Source: Chroococcidiopsis sp. TS-821 (GTDB taxonomy: Bacteria > Cyanobacteriota > Cyanobacteriia > Cyanobacteriales > Chroococcidiopsidaceae). From it: a DNA stretch of 64,000 bases. The stretch lies in assembly GCF_002939305.1 (NCBI RefSeq), contig NZ_MVDI01000003.1:248001-312000 (forward strand). The letters run 5' to 3'. A program made the position numbers and the translations under genes. Positions 36,194 to 45,155 of the stretch are shown here, in pieces; within the stretch, counting starts at the first letter, position 1; every line of letters begins with the position of its first letter. The notes beneath the pieces are model-generated. The model made no database searches and was not told where the DNA came from. It worked only from the letters and a program-made list of their open reading frames with translations.

Positions 36194-36970
36194 ATGTTTT
36201 TGGAAATTAATAATCTCAGCAAGCACTTCGCGACAAAAGAAGGAACGCTCGTTGTTCTCAAAGATATTAATATGTCGATTGAGCGCGGCGAGTTTATCTG
36301 CGCGGTGGGCGCCTCAGGTTCTGGTAAGTCTACACTGTTGCGTCAGATTGCAGGACTTGATATGCCGACGAAAGGAGAGGTCAGAATTGATGGCAAGCAG
36401 ATTACATCCCCAGGACCCGATCGCGGCATGGTGTTTCAGCATTATACGCTTTACCCGTGGATGAACGTGCAGGAAAATACAGAGTTTGGTTTGAAGCTGC
36501 AAGGCGTACCTAAAAAGGCACGACGCGAACAAGCGAGTTACTATCTTAACGTAGTTGGGCTGACACGATTTGCAAGAGCTTTACCGAAAGAACTCTCAGG
36601 TGGGATGAAGCAGCGAGTTGCGATCGCGCGGGCGCTAGCCTCAGAACCTGATATTTTGTTAATGGACGAACCTTTCGGCGCATTGGATGTTCACACAAAA
36701 GAGTCGATGCACGAATTCATGCTCGATCTTTGGCAGCGTACTAACATTACAATTTTTATGATCACGCACGATGTTGAAGAAGCGGTCTTTCTCTCAAATC
36801 GCATCTATGCACTAGGTGCGCGTCCTGGTACTGTCCGCAAAGAGCTTGTTATCAACTTACCGCATCGCAGCCACACAGTAAAGCGCCACTCAAGTTTCCA
36901 CGATTACCGAGACGAATTAATGGAGTTACTCCGCAGACACGGACAAGAAGCGGTTGCGGCAATAGCTTAA
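36194..36970 (+). CDS. ABC importer ATP-binding protein (SsuB/TauB-like)
   Basis: This 258-residue ATPase has Walker A GASGSGKS, Q-loop MVFQHYTLYPW, signature LSGGMKQR, Walker B LLMDEPFGALD and H-loop MITHDVEEAVFL, all in the form of the nitrate/taurine/sulfonate importer branch. No fused regulatory domain is present. It completes the riboswitch-controlled transporter and starts 35 bases after the permease. There is no obvious enzyme gene after it. Confidence 0.92.
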   Translation: MFLEINNLSKHFATKEGTLVVLKDINMSIERGEFICAVGASGSGKSTLLRQIAGLDMPTKGEVRIDGKQITSPGPDRGMVFQHYTLYPWMNVQENTEFGLKLQGVPKKARREQASYYLNVVGLTRFARALPKELSGGMKQRVAIARALASEPDILLMDEPFGALDVHTKESMHEFMLDLWQRTNITIFMITHDVEEAVFLSNRIYALGARPGTVRKELVINLPHRSHTVKRHSSFHDYRDELMELLRRHGQEAVAAIA

Positions 36971-37399
36971 CTAAAAATCATGCAATTTGACAGCATTTTG
37001 AAGCCAAAACTAGTTTTCGTACACATTACACCAAGGAATATACAAGCTTTGACATAGTTATTCAAATTTGGGAAGTCAATAATATCCTTTGTTGTTTGTG
37101 TCTAGCACTACCTTGCTCCGTCGCCACAATAGAACGCATGGGGCATTGTTTTGTTGTTTACTTGACGTACACCACCATAAGTTGCCGAATTAATTGTCAA
37201 TGGCTAATGCTAGGGTTTTACGGGCATTTAGCTAATTTAATTGTTTTCATAGCCCTCGATCCGTGAAATTGAGGATGCTATCAAGCTAGCTATCAGGGTA
37301 TTAATAAAATACTCTAGTACCTAAAAATAGAGCATTGCACAACTAACAACTCATTTTTTTAAACCACTTTTCAACAGCAAACAACTCTGGTAAACAAAT
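36971..37399 (+). other. Spacer before the globin gene
   Basis: This 429-base A+T-rich region lies between the ATPase and globin genes. I see no convincing ORF, no strong terminator and no GTA-N8-TAC site. It should contain the globin promoter. Confidence 0.45.
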
Positions 37400-38098
37400 A
37401 TGGCTCTTCAGGTTGAAGTTTTAGAACAAAGTTTTGAGCGTGTCAAACCTTATGCTAATGAGTTTGCTGCTAGCTTTTACAACAATCTACTTACCGATTA
37501 CCCTCAACTTCAACCTTTATTTGCCAAAACTGATATGCAGCAACAGCATCAAAAGCTGATTATGTCCTTGATATTGGTAATTGGTAATCTACGCAATCCT
37601 GAAATTTTGAAAGTAACGCTGCAAAATCTTGGTGCAAGGCACGTCAGCTATGGCACGCTACAGCAACACTATCCGATGGTGGGTGCAGCGTTGTTAAAAA
37701 CCTTTGAATCGTACTTGGGTACAGATTGGACACCAGAAGTTAAGCAAGCATGGACAGATGCGTATGAAGTCCTGGCGAATATGATGCTCGAGGGAGCCCA
37801 GTTGGCGGAGAAATCGTTAAATTTACAACCACCTCAGTTGAATACTCCAATGGCAAGCCCGGCTTTTGCATCTGCCAATTTACAGCCACAGCAGGAATTG
37901 CCACAGTACGTTCAAAACGTTAAAAGCAGCGAAGCTGTTGTGTCAACTTCCGCTAGTGCGTCTACTCTAAATCTGAAATTAATACTGTTGGTTGCTATCG
38001 TAGCTGGTTTACTAGGTTTAGGAATTTTCTACTACTCTCGTTCGCAACAAAACAGTAGTAATATAAGATCTGTTACCGAATCTGCAAAACTTACATAG
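37400..38098 (+). CDS. Globin with C-terminal membrane anchor
   Basis: The first ~140 of 232 residues form a flavohaemoglobin-like globin domain: LEQSFERVKPYANEFAASFY, FAKTDMQQQHQKL (E-helix), and the proximal His81 in GARHVSYG followed by HYPMVGAALL. No reductase domain follows. A 50-residue Gln/Ser/Pro-rich linker leads to one membrane helix (about 192-212, LKLILLVAIVAGLLGLGIFYY, here cited in part) and a short polar tail. The protein should be tail-anchored with the haem domain in the cytosol. NO or oxygen sensing or detoxification is plausible. Confidence 0.85.
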   Translation: MALQVEVLEQSFERVKPYANEFAASFYNNLLTDYPQLQPLFAKTDMQQQHQKLIMSLILVIGNLRNPEILKVTLQNLGARHVSYGTLQQHYPMVGAALLKTFESYLGTDWTPEVKQAWTDAYEVLANMMLEGAQLAEKSLNLQPPQLNTPMASPAFASANLQPQQELPQYVQNVKSSEAVVSTSASASTLNLKLILLVAIVAGLLGLGIFYYSRSQQNSSNIRSVTESAKLT

Positions 38099-38217
38099 AA
38101 TGACTTGCAGATACTTTGTCACTGAAGTCACGGTTATACAGACAAAGTATGCCTGCGCACACTCTATAAAATAGGAGTAAATTTAGTTGCGATCGCGCTG
38201 CGATTGGTATTTCAGTA

Positions 38218-39375
38218 TCAATGTAATGGTCCTGCCAAAATCACTTTAGAAATTGCACTTGTAACATCGATGGGATCTTCTTGTGCGAGTTGCTGATACC
38301 ACTTCTGGGTGATGTCTGGATCGACACCGTGAATCATTTCTGCTCGTCTGCGTGCCTTTTGGACAACAGCACTCGTTCGCTCTTTGCGTTCGGTTTCATA
38401 ACGCCGCAAGGCGTATTCTACACCTAAGTTAGTTGTCAATAGATATTGCGTTAAGACAAGTGCGTCTTCCATCGCTTGACAACCACCTTGTCCTAAATCG
38501 GGACATGTGGCGTGGGCAGAATCTCCTAATAAGGCTACTCTACCGCGTACCATTTTATTTATAGGTCCAACATCGTGAATTTCAACGCGGTTGGTTTGAG
38601 AGGGATCGAAACGCTCAATCAGTAATTGAACTGGTTGTGCCCATCCTTGAAAGTGTTTTGCGAGATCTGCACGATAATCAGGGTTCACAGGCGTTCCTTT
38701 AGGTAGGGGTACGTCAAAGAAGAAATAAAAGCGATCGCGTGCTACTGGCATCATCGATACGCGCTTGTGATCTCCGACATAAATTGCCCAACTGTTCTTT
38801 GGTGCTAAATCTTCACTTGCAGGCACTAAGCCGTTCCAGTTAACATAAGTGCCGTATTTAGGCTGCAATTCTTCATTTAACACATAGCGCCGCAAAATTG
38901 AATGAATTCCATCAGCAGCAACGAGTAGATCGCCTGTCGCGCGATGTCCGTTCTCAAAAATGGCGGTGACTTTTTGCGCATCCTCTTCTACCCCGATACA
39001 TTTATGATTGAGGTTCACCTCACCTGGATAGGCTTCCAGTAGCATTTGTTGCAAATCTGTCCGCGCTACAGGATAGGGACGCTGTCCAACTTCTTCAACT
39101 AAGGGTTGTAAATCGATATCATTGAGTAATTCGCCGGTTTTAGTCAGATACTGCATTCGATCCATCTGTCCGCCGATTTGTGCCATTCTTTCACCCAAAC
39201 CGAGGCGATTGAGAACCTTTACCCCGTTAGACCATAGCGAAATTCCTGCGCCTGCAGGACGTAATTCTTTGACGCGATCGTAAATTTCTACCTCAAATCC
39301 TGCTTGACGTAGCGCGATTCCTGCAGTTAAACCACCGATTCCTGCACCAATGACCACAACTTTGAGGTTATACAT
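38218..39375 (-). CDS. hpxO: FAD-dependent urate hydroxylase
   Basis: HpxO converts urate to 5-hydroxyisourate with NADH and oxygen. The 385-residue sequence has GAGIGGLTAGIALRQ, ISLWSNGVKVLNRLG, the HpxO-like YVNWNGLV and HKRVSMMPV with Arg205 at the place of the specificity Arg of the Klebsiella enzyme, and GDSAHATCPDLGQGGCQAMEDA. The tail (VILAGPLH) matches HpxO as I know it. Adjacent urate permease and uraH support the call over a generic aromatic hydroxylase or zeaxanthin epoxidase. It is 70 bases behind the permease. Confidence 0.85.
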   Translation of the reverse strand: MYNLKVVVIGAGIGGLTAGIALRQAGFEVEIYDRVKELRPAGAGISLWSNGVKVLNRLGLGERMAQIGGQMDRMQYLTKTGELLNDIDLQPLVEEVGQRPYPVARTDLQQMLLEAYPGEVNLNHKCIGVEEDAQKVTAIFENGHRATGDLLVAADGIHSILRRYVLNEELQPKYGTYVNWNGLVPASEDLAPKNSWAIYVGDHKRVSMMPVARDRFYFFFDVPLPKGTPVNPDYRADLAKHFQGWAQPVQLLIERFDPSQTNRVEIHDVGPINKMVRGRVALLGDSAHATCPDLGQGGCQAMEDALVLTQYLLTTNLGVEYALRRYETERKERTSAVVQKARRRAEMIHGVDPDITQKWYQQLAQEDPIDVTSAISKVILAGPLH

Positions 39376-39445
39376 CGTGTTTGCCTCTGCTGATAACTAA
39401 GTTCTCGTAGTTTCTCGTACAATTTATTGAACGCCGCGATCGCTT

Positions 39446-40879
39446 TTACGTTTCAGAAGCTAAGTCCTCTGAACTCATCTCGTCTTCTGCGCTACTTTCG
39501 CCAAGTTCGTGAGGGAGTATCCAGTTCAAAACAATTGCTGTCAGTCCACCAGCCGAAATTCCTGAAGAAAAGATACTTCTCACTAGCGTTGGCGTCGCAT
39601 CAAGAATCTCAGGAACATAAGTAACGCCTAACCCAATTGCTAGAGATGTCCCGACAACAATTAGCGCGCGGCGATCGAGTTGAACTGATGAAAGAATATT
39701 GATACCAGCGACAACGATGGAGCCAAACATAATGATCGTCGCGCCACCCAAAACAGGCTGCGGTAAGCTGCGAAAAATACCGCCAACAATCGGAAATAAA
39801 CCGAGTAAGGCAAGAATAACCGCAATAAAATAACCGATATAGCGGCTACCAACTCCTGTAATTTGAATCACGCCATTATTTTGACTAAAAGTCGTATTTG
39901 GAAATGTATTAAATACCGCAGCAATGAGTGAATTTACTCCATCTCCTAGCACGCCCCCTTTGATTCTCCGAATATATACGCTACCTTTGATCGGTTCGCC
40001 GGATACTGCTGATGTGGCTGTCAAATCGCCAATCGATTCAATCGTTGTGATCAGATAAAGCAGAATAAACGGAATAAACGCGGCAAAGTTGAAACTAAGT
40101 CCGTATCGAAATGGTATAGGAGCTGCGATCGCAGGTAATCCTTGCAAACCACTAAAGTTAACCATTCCTAAAAAACTAGCAACAACATAACCGACAATGA
40201 GTCCTATAACAACGGAACTCATGCGTAAAATTGGATTCTTGCTGATATTGAGCGCGACGATCGTCACGAGTACTAACGCTGCGACTCCTAGACTTTGAGG
40301 GCTACCGAAAGTATTATTCCGTTGTGCAACGACTCCTCCACCGATACTAATGATAGCCGTCTTGATCAGCGTCAACCCAATGATGCTAACGATTGTACCT
40401 GTAACCAGTGGGGTAATGATCTTCCTTACCAAATGCAGAAAGCGACTCAAGATAATTTCGATAAATGAGCCAAAGAAGCATAAACCAAAGATGAGACTTA
40501 ATGCATTTTCAGTCGTACCCCCAGCTTCAGTGATTGCCGTTCCTGTTGCAATAATGGGACCTAAAAATGAGAAGCTCGTCCCCTGAATACTTAATAAACC
40601 TGAGCCAATTGGCCCTATTTTTTTCGCCTGAATAAATGTTGCAACGCCTGAAATAAACAGCGACATACTCACAATGTAAGCTGTATCTGCTGGAGATAGC
40701 TGCAACGCATTACTAATCAAAAGTGGTGGCGTAATGATACCAACAAATATTGCGAGGACATGCTGTGCTGCTGCTAGTGCAGCTTCTACAAATGGGGGTC
40801 TATCGTTTAAACCATAAATCAACCCATTTGCTGGTTTGATATCAACACGTTCTTCAGGTGTAACTTCAACTTTTGCCAT
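39446..40879 (-). CDS. NCS2 family urate/xanthine permease
   Basis: The 477-residue membrane protein has the NCS2 fold: AAQHVLAIFVGI near residue 35 (the QH motif), SIQGTSFSFLGP, a glutamate in TTIESIGDLTATS, and NNGVIQITGVGSRYIG, the conserved QxTGVxSR signature. These features place it in the xanthine/urate (XanQ/UacT/PucJK) group rather than the uracil group. It is a proton- or sodium-coupled purine importer. The neighbouring urate hydroxylase and 5-hydroxyisourate hydrolase make urate the probable substrate. Confidence 0.9.
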   Translation of the reverse strand: MAKVEVTPEERVDIKPANGLIYGLNDRPPFVEAALAAAQHVLAIFVGIITPPLLISNALQLSPADTAYIVSMSLFISGVATFIQAKKIGPIGSGLLSIQGTSFSFLGPIIATGTAITEAGGTTENALSLIFGLCFFGSFIEIILSRFLHLVRKIITPLVTGTIVSIIGLTLIKTAIISIGGGVVAQRNNTFGSPQSLGVAALVLVTIVALNISKNPILRMSSVVIGLIVGYVVASFLGMVNFSGLQGLPAIAAPIPFRYGLSFNFAAFIPFILLYLITTIESIGDLTATSAVSGEPIKGSVYIRRIKGGVLGDGVNSLIAAVFNTFPNTTFSQNNGVIQITGVGSRYIGYFIAVILALLGLFPIVGGIFRSLPQPVLGGATIIMFGSIVVAGINILSSVQLDRRALIVVGTSLAIGLGVTYVPEILDATPTLVRSIFSSGISAGGLTAIVLNWILPHELGESSAEDEMSSEDLASET

Positions 40880-41416
40880 TTTATTTAACTTTAAGACTGT
40901 ATTAAAACAAAATTCGAAGTAAATTTTTATCTTATCTCCTTAATTTTTAATACTTACTTATACTACATTTGAGCATTATTTTAACTGCTATTCTATTGGT
41001 GAACTAAAGCTAATTTTTAATCTTTTGAAGCATTGATGATATATAGTTTTTGAGGCTGTAGATGCGAGTGCGAAGACAGACTTTGGACATTTTTGCCTGA
41101 AGTAGAGAATTATTCAGCCAGTAATGAATAAATAATACTTAACAAGCCAAGATGTCAGTGTATTCTGTATACTGCTATAACAGTACAAATCATAAAGTAT
41201 AACTATGTTTAGCTAGTTTTTGTATTTAAAGTAACAAAAATAGCTGCTCTTACAGAAGACTAATCGCGAAAGTACTTGCAAGAAGTACATGATGAAGGTA
41301 TTGACCAACTACTGATAATGAATATTTTGTTTTGACTAGTAATAGATACTTACTTTTTACCAGTACTTATTTTCAGAATCCTCTGATAGGGTTGCAGAGG
41401 TTTACTGACAGTGATA
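40880..41416. other. Spacer between uraH and the permease gene
   Basis: This 537-base A+T-rich spacer has no credible ORF. A small inverted repeat GTACTT-GCAAG-AAGTAC is at 41272-41288. I searched for GTA-N8-TAC and found none (one near miss has seven central bases). The length suggests that uraH and the permease-hpxO pair have separate promoters. Confidence 0.5.
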
Positions 41417-41779
41417 TTAGCTACCGCGATAGGTACTGTACGACCAAGGAGATACTAGTAAGGGAACGTGATAGTGTGCCATAGGGTCAGCAATACCAAA
41501 TTGCAGCGGGATCCGGTTTAGAAAAGGTGGATTAGGCAAATTAGCTAACTTTTGTGCAAAATAATCATGCACGACGAAAACTAATTCATATACGCCGACT
41601 TTGAGTTCTTCATCAGATAGCAAAGGTGCATCGGTGCGACCATCATTGTTTGTTGTGACAGTTTTCAGCAGTGTTTTTTGCCCAGATTGAGTATCCATCA
41701 ACCATAGTTCGACAACCAGATTATCAGCCGGACAGCCGTGCGCTGTATCAAGAACATGGGTAGTTAATTTACCTGCCAT
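41417..41779 (-). CDS. uraH: 5-hydroxyisourate hydrolase
   Basis: The 120-residue transthyretin-like enzyme hydrolyses 5-hydroxyisourate, the product of urate hydroxylase. It has the N-terminal [14 protein letters not shown] with His8, the Arg of NDGRTDAP, the His of AHYHVPLL, and the C-terminal signature YRGS. All of the catalytic positions are present. It is upstream of the urate permease and hpxO on the same strand. The next enzyme, OHCU decarboxylase, is not in the window. Confidence 0.95.
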   Translation of the reverse strand: MAGKLTTHVLDTAHGCPADNLVVELWLMDTQSGQKTLLKTVTTNNDGRTDAPLLSDEELKVGVYELVFVVHDYFAQKLANLPNPPFLNRIPLQFGIADPMAHYHVPLLVSPWSYSTYRGS

Positions 41780-42398
41780 AGTTAACCATACTTTTCTGCC
41801 GAATTAATCTATATTAACAAGTTTTCACGTGCAAAAGTACAGTTTTATTTGTCTTACAGCTAGATAAAAGTACAGAGACTTGATCGCTTTTATTCAACTT
41901 CTCGGCGAAGTGAAGGTTATTCAGGATGAATAGAACATAAACTTTACTACATTGACAATCCTTGGCGTTTCAAAGAATAATATGAATAATTATGTTTGGT
42001 TAGATTTAAGTCATTATATTGCTAATAGCTTGAATGCCCTATAAGAGGTAATCTAGCTCAGCGTAAGGAAAGTATTAGCCTTAAAATCTTTATCCTAAAT
42101 AGGAAATTACTGGATGCTGTTAGAAAATTAGTAACTTTTGATTAAATCTAGCTTCTTTGTCATATTTCTCTTATAAAATAAGAGCAAGTATACTGATAAA
42201 GTAGGTAGAAGTAAGGCAAACAAAAAACAGATATTTTGAATAGAAAACTAGGGCATTATTAGCTTTATTTGAATTAGCTTTACAATAAAATATTTTTTAA
42301 TAATTAGTGGTTGCGATCGGACTAGTGCTAAAAGATACTCTCAGAGCTTACTCTGTATCAAAAAACAGCTCTATTTTAAATATTGCAGGTTGAATTCA
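41780..42398. other. A+T-rich spacer upstream of uraH
   Basis: This 619-base region is A+T-rich and lacks ORFs above about 20 codons apart from trivial ones. It should contain the uraH promoter (minus strand). I see no NtcA site or riboswitch in it. Confidence 0.45.
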
Positions 42399-42560
42399 AT
42401 GTTTTTAACAGGGTTTATAGTTGGTTTTGTTACTGCTTTCTTTAGTTCGTTTGTAATTTCGATATTTATTATGAGTTTATTAAGATTTAATTCGCAAGTT
42501 CCCAAAGAATCAAAACGCCACTTATCTGTATGGATGAATAAATCAAAAGAGAGTCAATAA
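42399..42560 (+). CDS. Small single-helix membrane protein
   Basis: A 53-codon frame runs from ATG (42399) to TAA. AGGT lies 8 bases upstream. The product starts MFLTGFIVGFVTAFFSSFV, one hydrophobic helix to about residue 28, and ends with a polar Lys/Ser-rich tail (PKESKRHLSVWMNKSKES). The pattern looks like a genuine small membrane protein. I do not recognise a family. Confidence 0.5.
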   Translation: MFLTGFIVGFVTAFFSSFVISIFIMSLLRFNSQVPKESKRHLSVWMNKSKESQ

Positions 42561-42869
42561 TGCATGAAAATCTGTGTCATTATAAACCAATTTGACTAAT
42601 AATATTTTTGTTATTTTCCCACTCAATCTCGAATTTAACTGTAAATCAAGTGTACTATGCAAAGGCACGTAAATGTCAAATCATTGGCTCTAAGCTTTTC
42701 ATCTGCGTAAAGCTTTGTGTTTTGAGAATACAGTAATCAAAGCGTAGGCGAAGATAATAGAGTAGCTTAAAGATATTATTCTGTCTCAGTTATAATACAC
42801 CAGCTTACGACATCTAGAATATCTCATTTGCACTCAGTAAATTGAGCGAGATCTTTTCTGGAGATAGTG
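42561..42869 (+). other. Spacer upstream of the epimerase gene
   Basis: This 309-base A+T-rich spacer has no open frame of interest. It should hold the epimerase promoter. Confidence 0.4.
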
Positions 42870-43430
42870 ATGAAATTTATAAAAATGAAACTCAACAATG
42901 CATTTATTATTGACTTAGAACAACAACGAGACCATCGAGGATTCTCTGCTCAAACCTTCTGTGCGCGCGAATTTGCAGCACATGGTCTGAAGCCAGTTGT
43001 TGCACAATGCAATTTGACGTTCAACTATAAGAAGGGAACGCTACGGGGAATGCACTATCAAGTTGCTCCAGCCCGTGTAGCAAAGTTAGTTCGTTGTACT
43101 CAAGGCGCAATTTATGACGTTGTTATTGATATGCGACCTGACTCGCCAACTTTTCTCAAACACATTGATGTAGAATTAACTGCAGAAAATCGTTGGGCTT
43201 TGTACGTACCAGCGATGTGCGCGCACGGCTATCAAACCCTTGTCGATAATACTGAGGTAGTGTCTCAAGTGAGCGGGTTTTATTCTCCACACTATGAGCG
43301 CGGTCTGCGCTATGACGATCCAACCTTTAGTATTACATGGCCGCTGCCTGTCAGTGAAATTTCGCAAAAAGATTTGGCTTGGTGTTTATTTCAATCTTTT
43401 TTGCTAGAAGTTGACCCGCGATCGCTATAG
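42870..43430 (+). CDS. rfbC: dTDP-4-dehydrorhamnose 3,5-epimerase family protein
   Basis: The ATG at 42870 has GGAGA upstream and gives 186 residues; a GTG one codon earlier is possible. The cupin core reads GTLRGMHYQ with the catalytic His, VVIDMRPDSPTF, and YVPAMCAHGYQTL. These match RfbC/RmlC enzymes that epimerise dTDP-4-keto-6-deoxyglucose for rhamnose. Other rhamnose genes are not adjacent, so the exact sugar is uncertain; a related epimerase or sugar ketoisomerase is an alternative. Confidence 0.85.
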   Translation: MKFIKMKLNNAFIIDLEQQRDHRGFSAQTFCAREFAAHGLKPVVAQCNLTFNYKKGTLRGMHYQVAPARVAKLVRCTQGAIYDVVIDMRPDSPTFLKHIDVELTAENRWALYVPAMCAHGYQTLVDNTEVVSQVSGFYSPHYERGLRYDDPTFSITWPLPVSEISQKDLAWCLFQSFLLEVDPRSL

Positions 43431-43595
43431 AAGCCAATAACAGCGCGTGCTGCGGCTAGCAATCTTGTCAAAGTGGGTATAATTGTCGCCAGCATGAAGA
43501 ACGCGCAAGTCGTTTCCACGAAGACTCACAGCAATTCTTTGAGCGATTTGCGGTGCGGATTCTAGATTGCTAGCTCTAAGATTGGGGTTTTCCAT
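43425..43595 (-). CDS. Putative 56-residue protein, antisense-adjacent to rfbC
   Basis: A 57-codon frame runs from ATG at 43595 to TAG at 43425, overlapping the rfbC end by six bases. The product, which includes QIAQRIAVSLRGNDLRV and HAGDNYTHFDKIA, has a balanced composition unlike random A+T-rich spacer. There is no clear ribosome binding site. It could be a remnant of a longer gene. Confidence 0.3.
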   Translation of the reverse strand: MENPNLRASNLESAPQIAQRIAVSLRGNDLRVLHAGDNYTHFDKIASRSTRCYWLL

Positions 43596-43929
43596 GCCGA
43601 TCGTCAGGCATAGTCTTAATCATCTCTTAATTATCACTAGTAGCTCTGTGTTGTTCGCAACCAATCCTTGCAGATTTATGCAGTGCGATCGCTCGATTTT
43701 TTAACACTCAATAACCATATAAAAATAATGTCGAGTTGAGGTGTTTTTATATGCATTTTTGCACTATGCACAGGAAAAAATAGAATTTCTGTGCTACTAT
43801 TAATAAACATAAGAGTGAAGTTCGGTTGCAGCGTTTGTTTTTAGAATTGATGGGCTTTTTCCTTTTAGTCTTGACAGGCTTCTCTCCGAAATCTAGAGCT
43901 CTACAACTTTCCGATCTAGGAGACAAGGT
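43596..43929 (+). other. Upstream region of the RNA-binding protein gene
   Basis: This 334-base region precedes the RRM gene. A long 5' leader is likely; such leaders are common for cold-induced cyanobacterial RRM genes. It ends in AGGAG nine bases before the ATG. I see no further defined element. Confidence 0.45.
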
Positions 43930-44235
43930 ATGTCAGTTTATGTAGGTAACTTATCCTACGAGGTTACGCAAGAAGATCTTAGTGCAGTTTTTGCAGAATA
44001 TGGTTCTGTGAAACGCGTTCAATTACCCACTGACCGCGAAACGGGTCGAGTACGTGGCTTCGGCTTTGTAGAAATGAATACAGAAGCAGAAGAAGAATTA
44101 GCGATTGATGCGCTTGACGGTGCAGAATGGATGGGGCGGACTTTGCGAGTAAACAAAGCAAAACCCAGAGAAAATCGCAGTTCATTTAATAGTGGTGGTA
44201 ATCGTCGAAACGGCAACTATTCGGCTCGCTACTAA
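43930..44235 (+). CDS. RRM RNA-binding protein (Rbp family)
   Basis: This 101-residue protein has a single RRM with RNP2 VYVGNL and RNP1 RGFGFVEM, followed by a short Gly/Arg/Asn-rich tail (NSGGNRRNGNYSARY). Cyanobacterial Rbp proteins bind single-stranded RNA; some are cold-induced and others localise thylakoid mRNAs. The tail places this one with the glycine-rich group. A terminator follows at 44332. Confidence 0.93.
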   Translation: MSVYVGNLSYEVTQEDLSAVFAEYGSVKRVQLPTDRETGRVRGFGFVEMNTEAEEELAIDALDGAEWMGRTLRVNKAKPRENRSSFNSGGNRRNGNYSARY

Positions 44236-44331
44236 ATACACGAGGCGAGTGCACTGGGGTAACTGCGATCGCCCTTAGCATTGTTAAAGGATGGCGCAGA
44301 CGTACAATCTCGTAAACTAATATGATGTAGG

Positions 44332-44361
44332 AGGCTTAGGCAAATTGCTTGAGCCTTTTTT
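44332..44361 (+). terminator. Intrinsic terminator after the Rbp gene
   Basis: AGGCTTAGGCAA and GCTTGAGCCT form an imperfect stem followed by six T, about 97 bases past the Rbp stop. The structure and U tract are typical. Confidence 0.8.
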
Positions 44362-44458
44362 GTATGAATAGTACCTATAAGCTAGCAGCTTTGAGAAGCA
44401 CAAAGTGTAAACTCAGATGTTGCACTCACAAAAATCTAAGATGACGGAGATTTAAACC

Positions 44459-45100
44459 TTGGGTATAGAATTACGCAGTTATGTATTTCTAGACAGGTTA
44501 CAGCCTCAACACGCAGCTTATATGGGGACAGTAGCGCTAGGTTTCTTACCATTGCCAGGCGATGCTTCACTGTGGATTGAAATATCACCTGGTATTGAAA
44601 TCAACCGAATTATGGACATTGCCCTCAAATCAACTTCTGTACGTCCAGGAGTGCAAGTTGTCGAGCGTCTTTACGGACTTCTCGAAGTTCATTCGAGTAA
44701 CCAAGGCGATACGCGGACTGCGGGTAAAGCAATTTTAGAGGCATTAGGTGTCCGCGAACGCGAGCGTCTCAAGCCCTACGTTATTTCCAGCCAAATTATC
44801 CGCAACATAGATCCCCATCATACACAGCTGATCAATCGTACGCGTAGAGGACAAATGATTTTAGCAGGGCAAACGCTTTATGTCATGGAAGTTCAACCAG
44901 CGGCTTATGCAGCTTTAGCAGCAAATGAAGCCGAGAAAGCAGCTTTGATTAATATCTTAGAAATTCAGGCAGTTGGTAGTTTTGGACGCCTTTATTTAGG
45001 AGGAGAAGAACGAGATATTTTAGCAGGTTCGAGTGCTGCATTAGCAGCGATAGAAAACGTTGTAGGGCGGGATAACCCCGCAATGGGGCGTCGGGAATAG
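44459..45100 (+). CDS. ccmP: Carboxysome shell protein CcmP (tandem BMC domain)
   Basis: The 213-residue protein has two bacterial-microcompartment domains, with hallmarks [34 protein letters not shown]-like [33 protein letters not shown] and [20 protein letters not shown], each cited in short. CcmP trimers stack to form gated pores in beta-carboxysome shells. The start is a TTG with GGAG nine bases upstream; it gives the N terminus M-G-I-E-L-R expected for the family, and there is no ATG. The gene is a satellite locus away from the main ccm cluster. Confidence 0.92.
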   Translation: MGIELRSYVFLDRLQPQHAAYMGTVALGFLPLPGDASLWIEISPGIEINRIMDIALKSTSVRPGVQVVERLYGLLEVHSSNQGDTRTAGKAILEALGVRERERLKPYVISSQIIRNIDPHHTQLINRTRRGQMILAGQTLYVMEVQPAAYAALAANEAEKAALINILEIQAVGSFGRLYLGGEERDILAGSSAALAAIENVVGRDNPAMGRRE

Positions 45101-45155
45101 TCGAGTCATAAGTTAAAGTTGAAAGTTGGTGCTGCTAGATTGAAGGAGATTTTGG

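Noticed and set aside
41272-41288. Inverted repeat GTACTT-N5-AAGTAC as an operator
   Set aside because: Short arms, about 390 bases from the permease start, and no second copy; too weak to list as a feature.
40880-42398. NtcA boxes upstream of the urate permease and uraH
   Set aside because: No GTA-N8-TAC was found; the closest has seven central bases.
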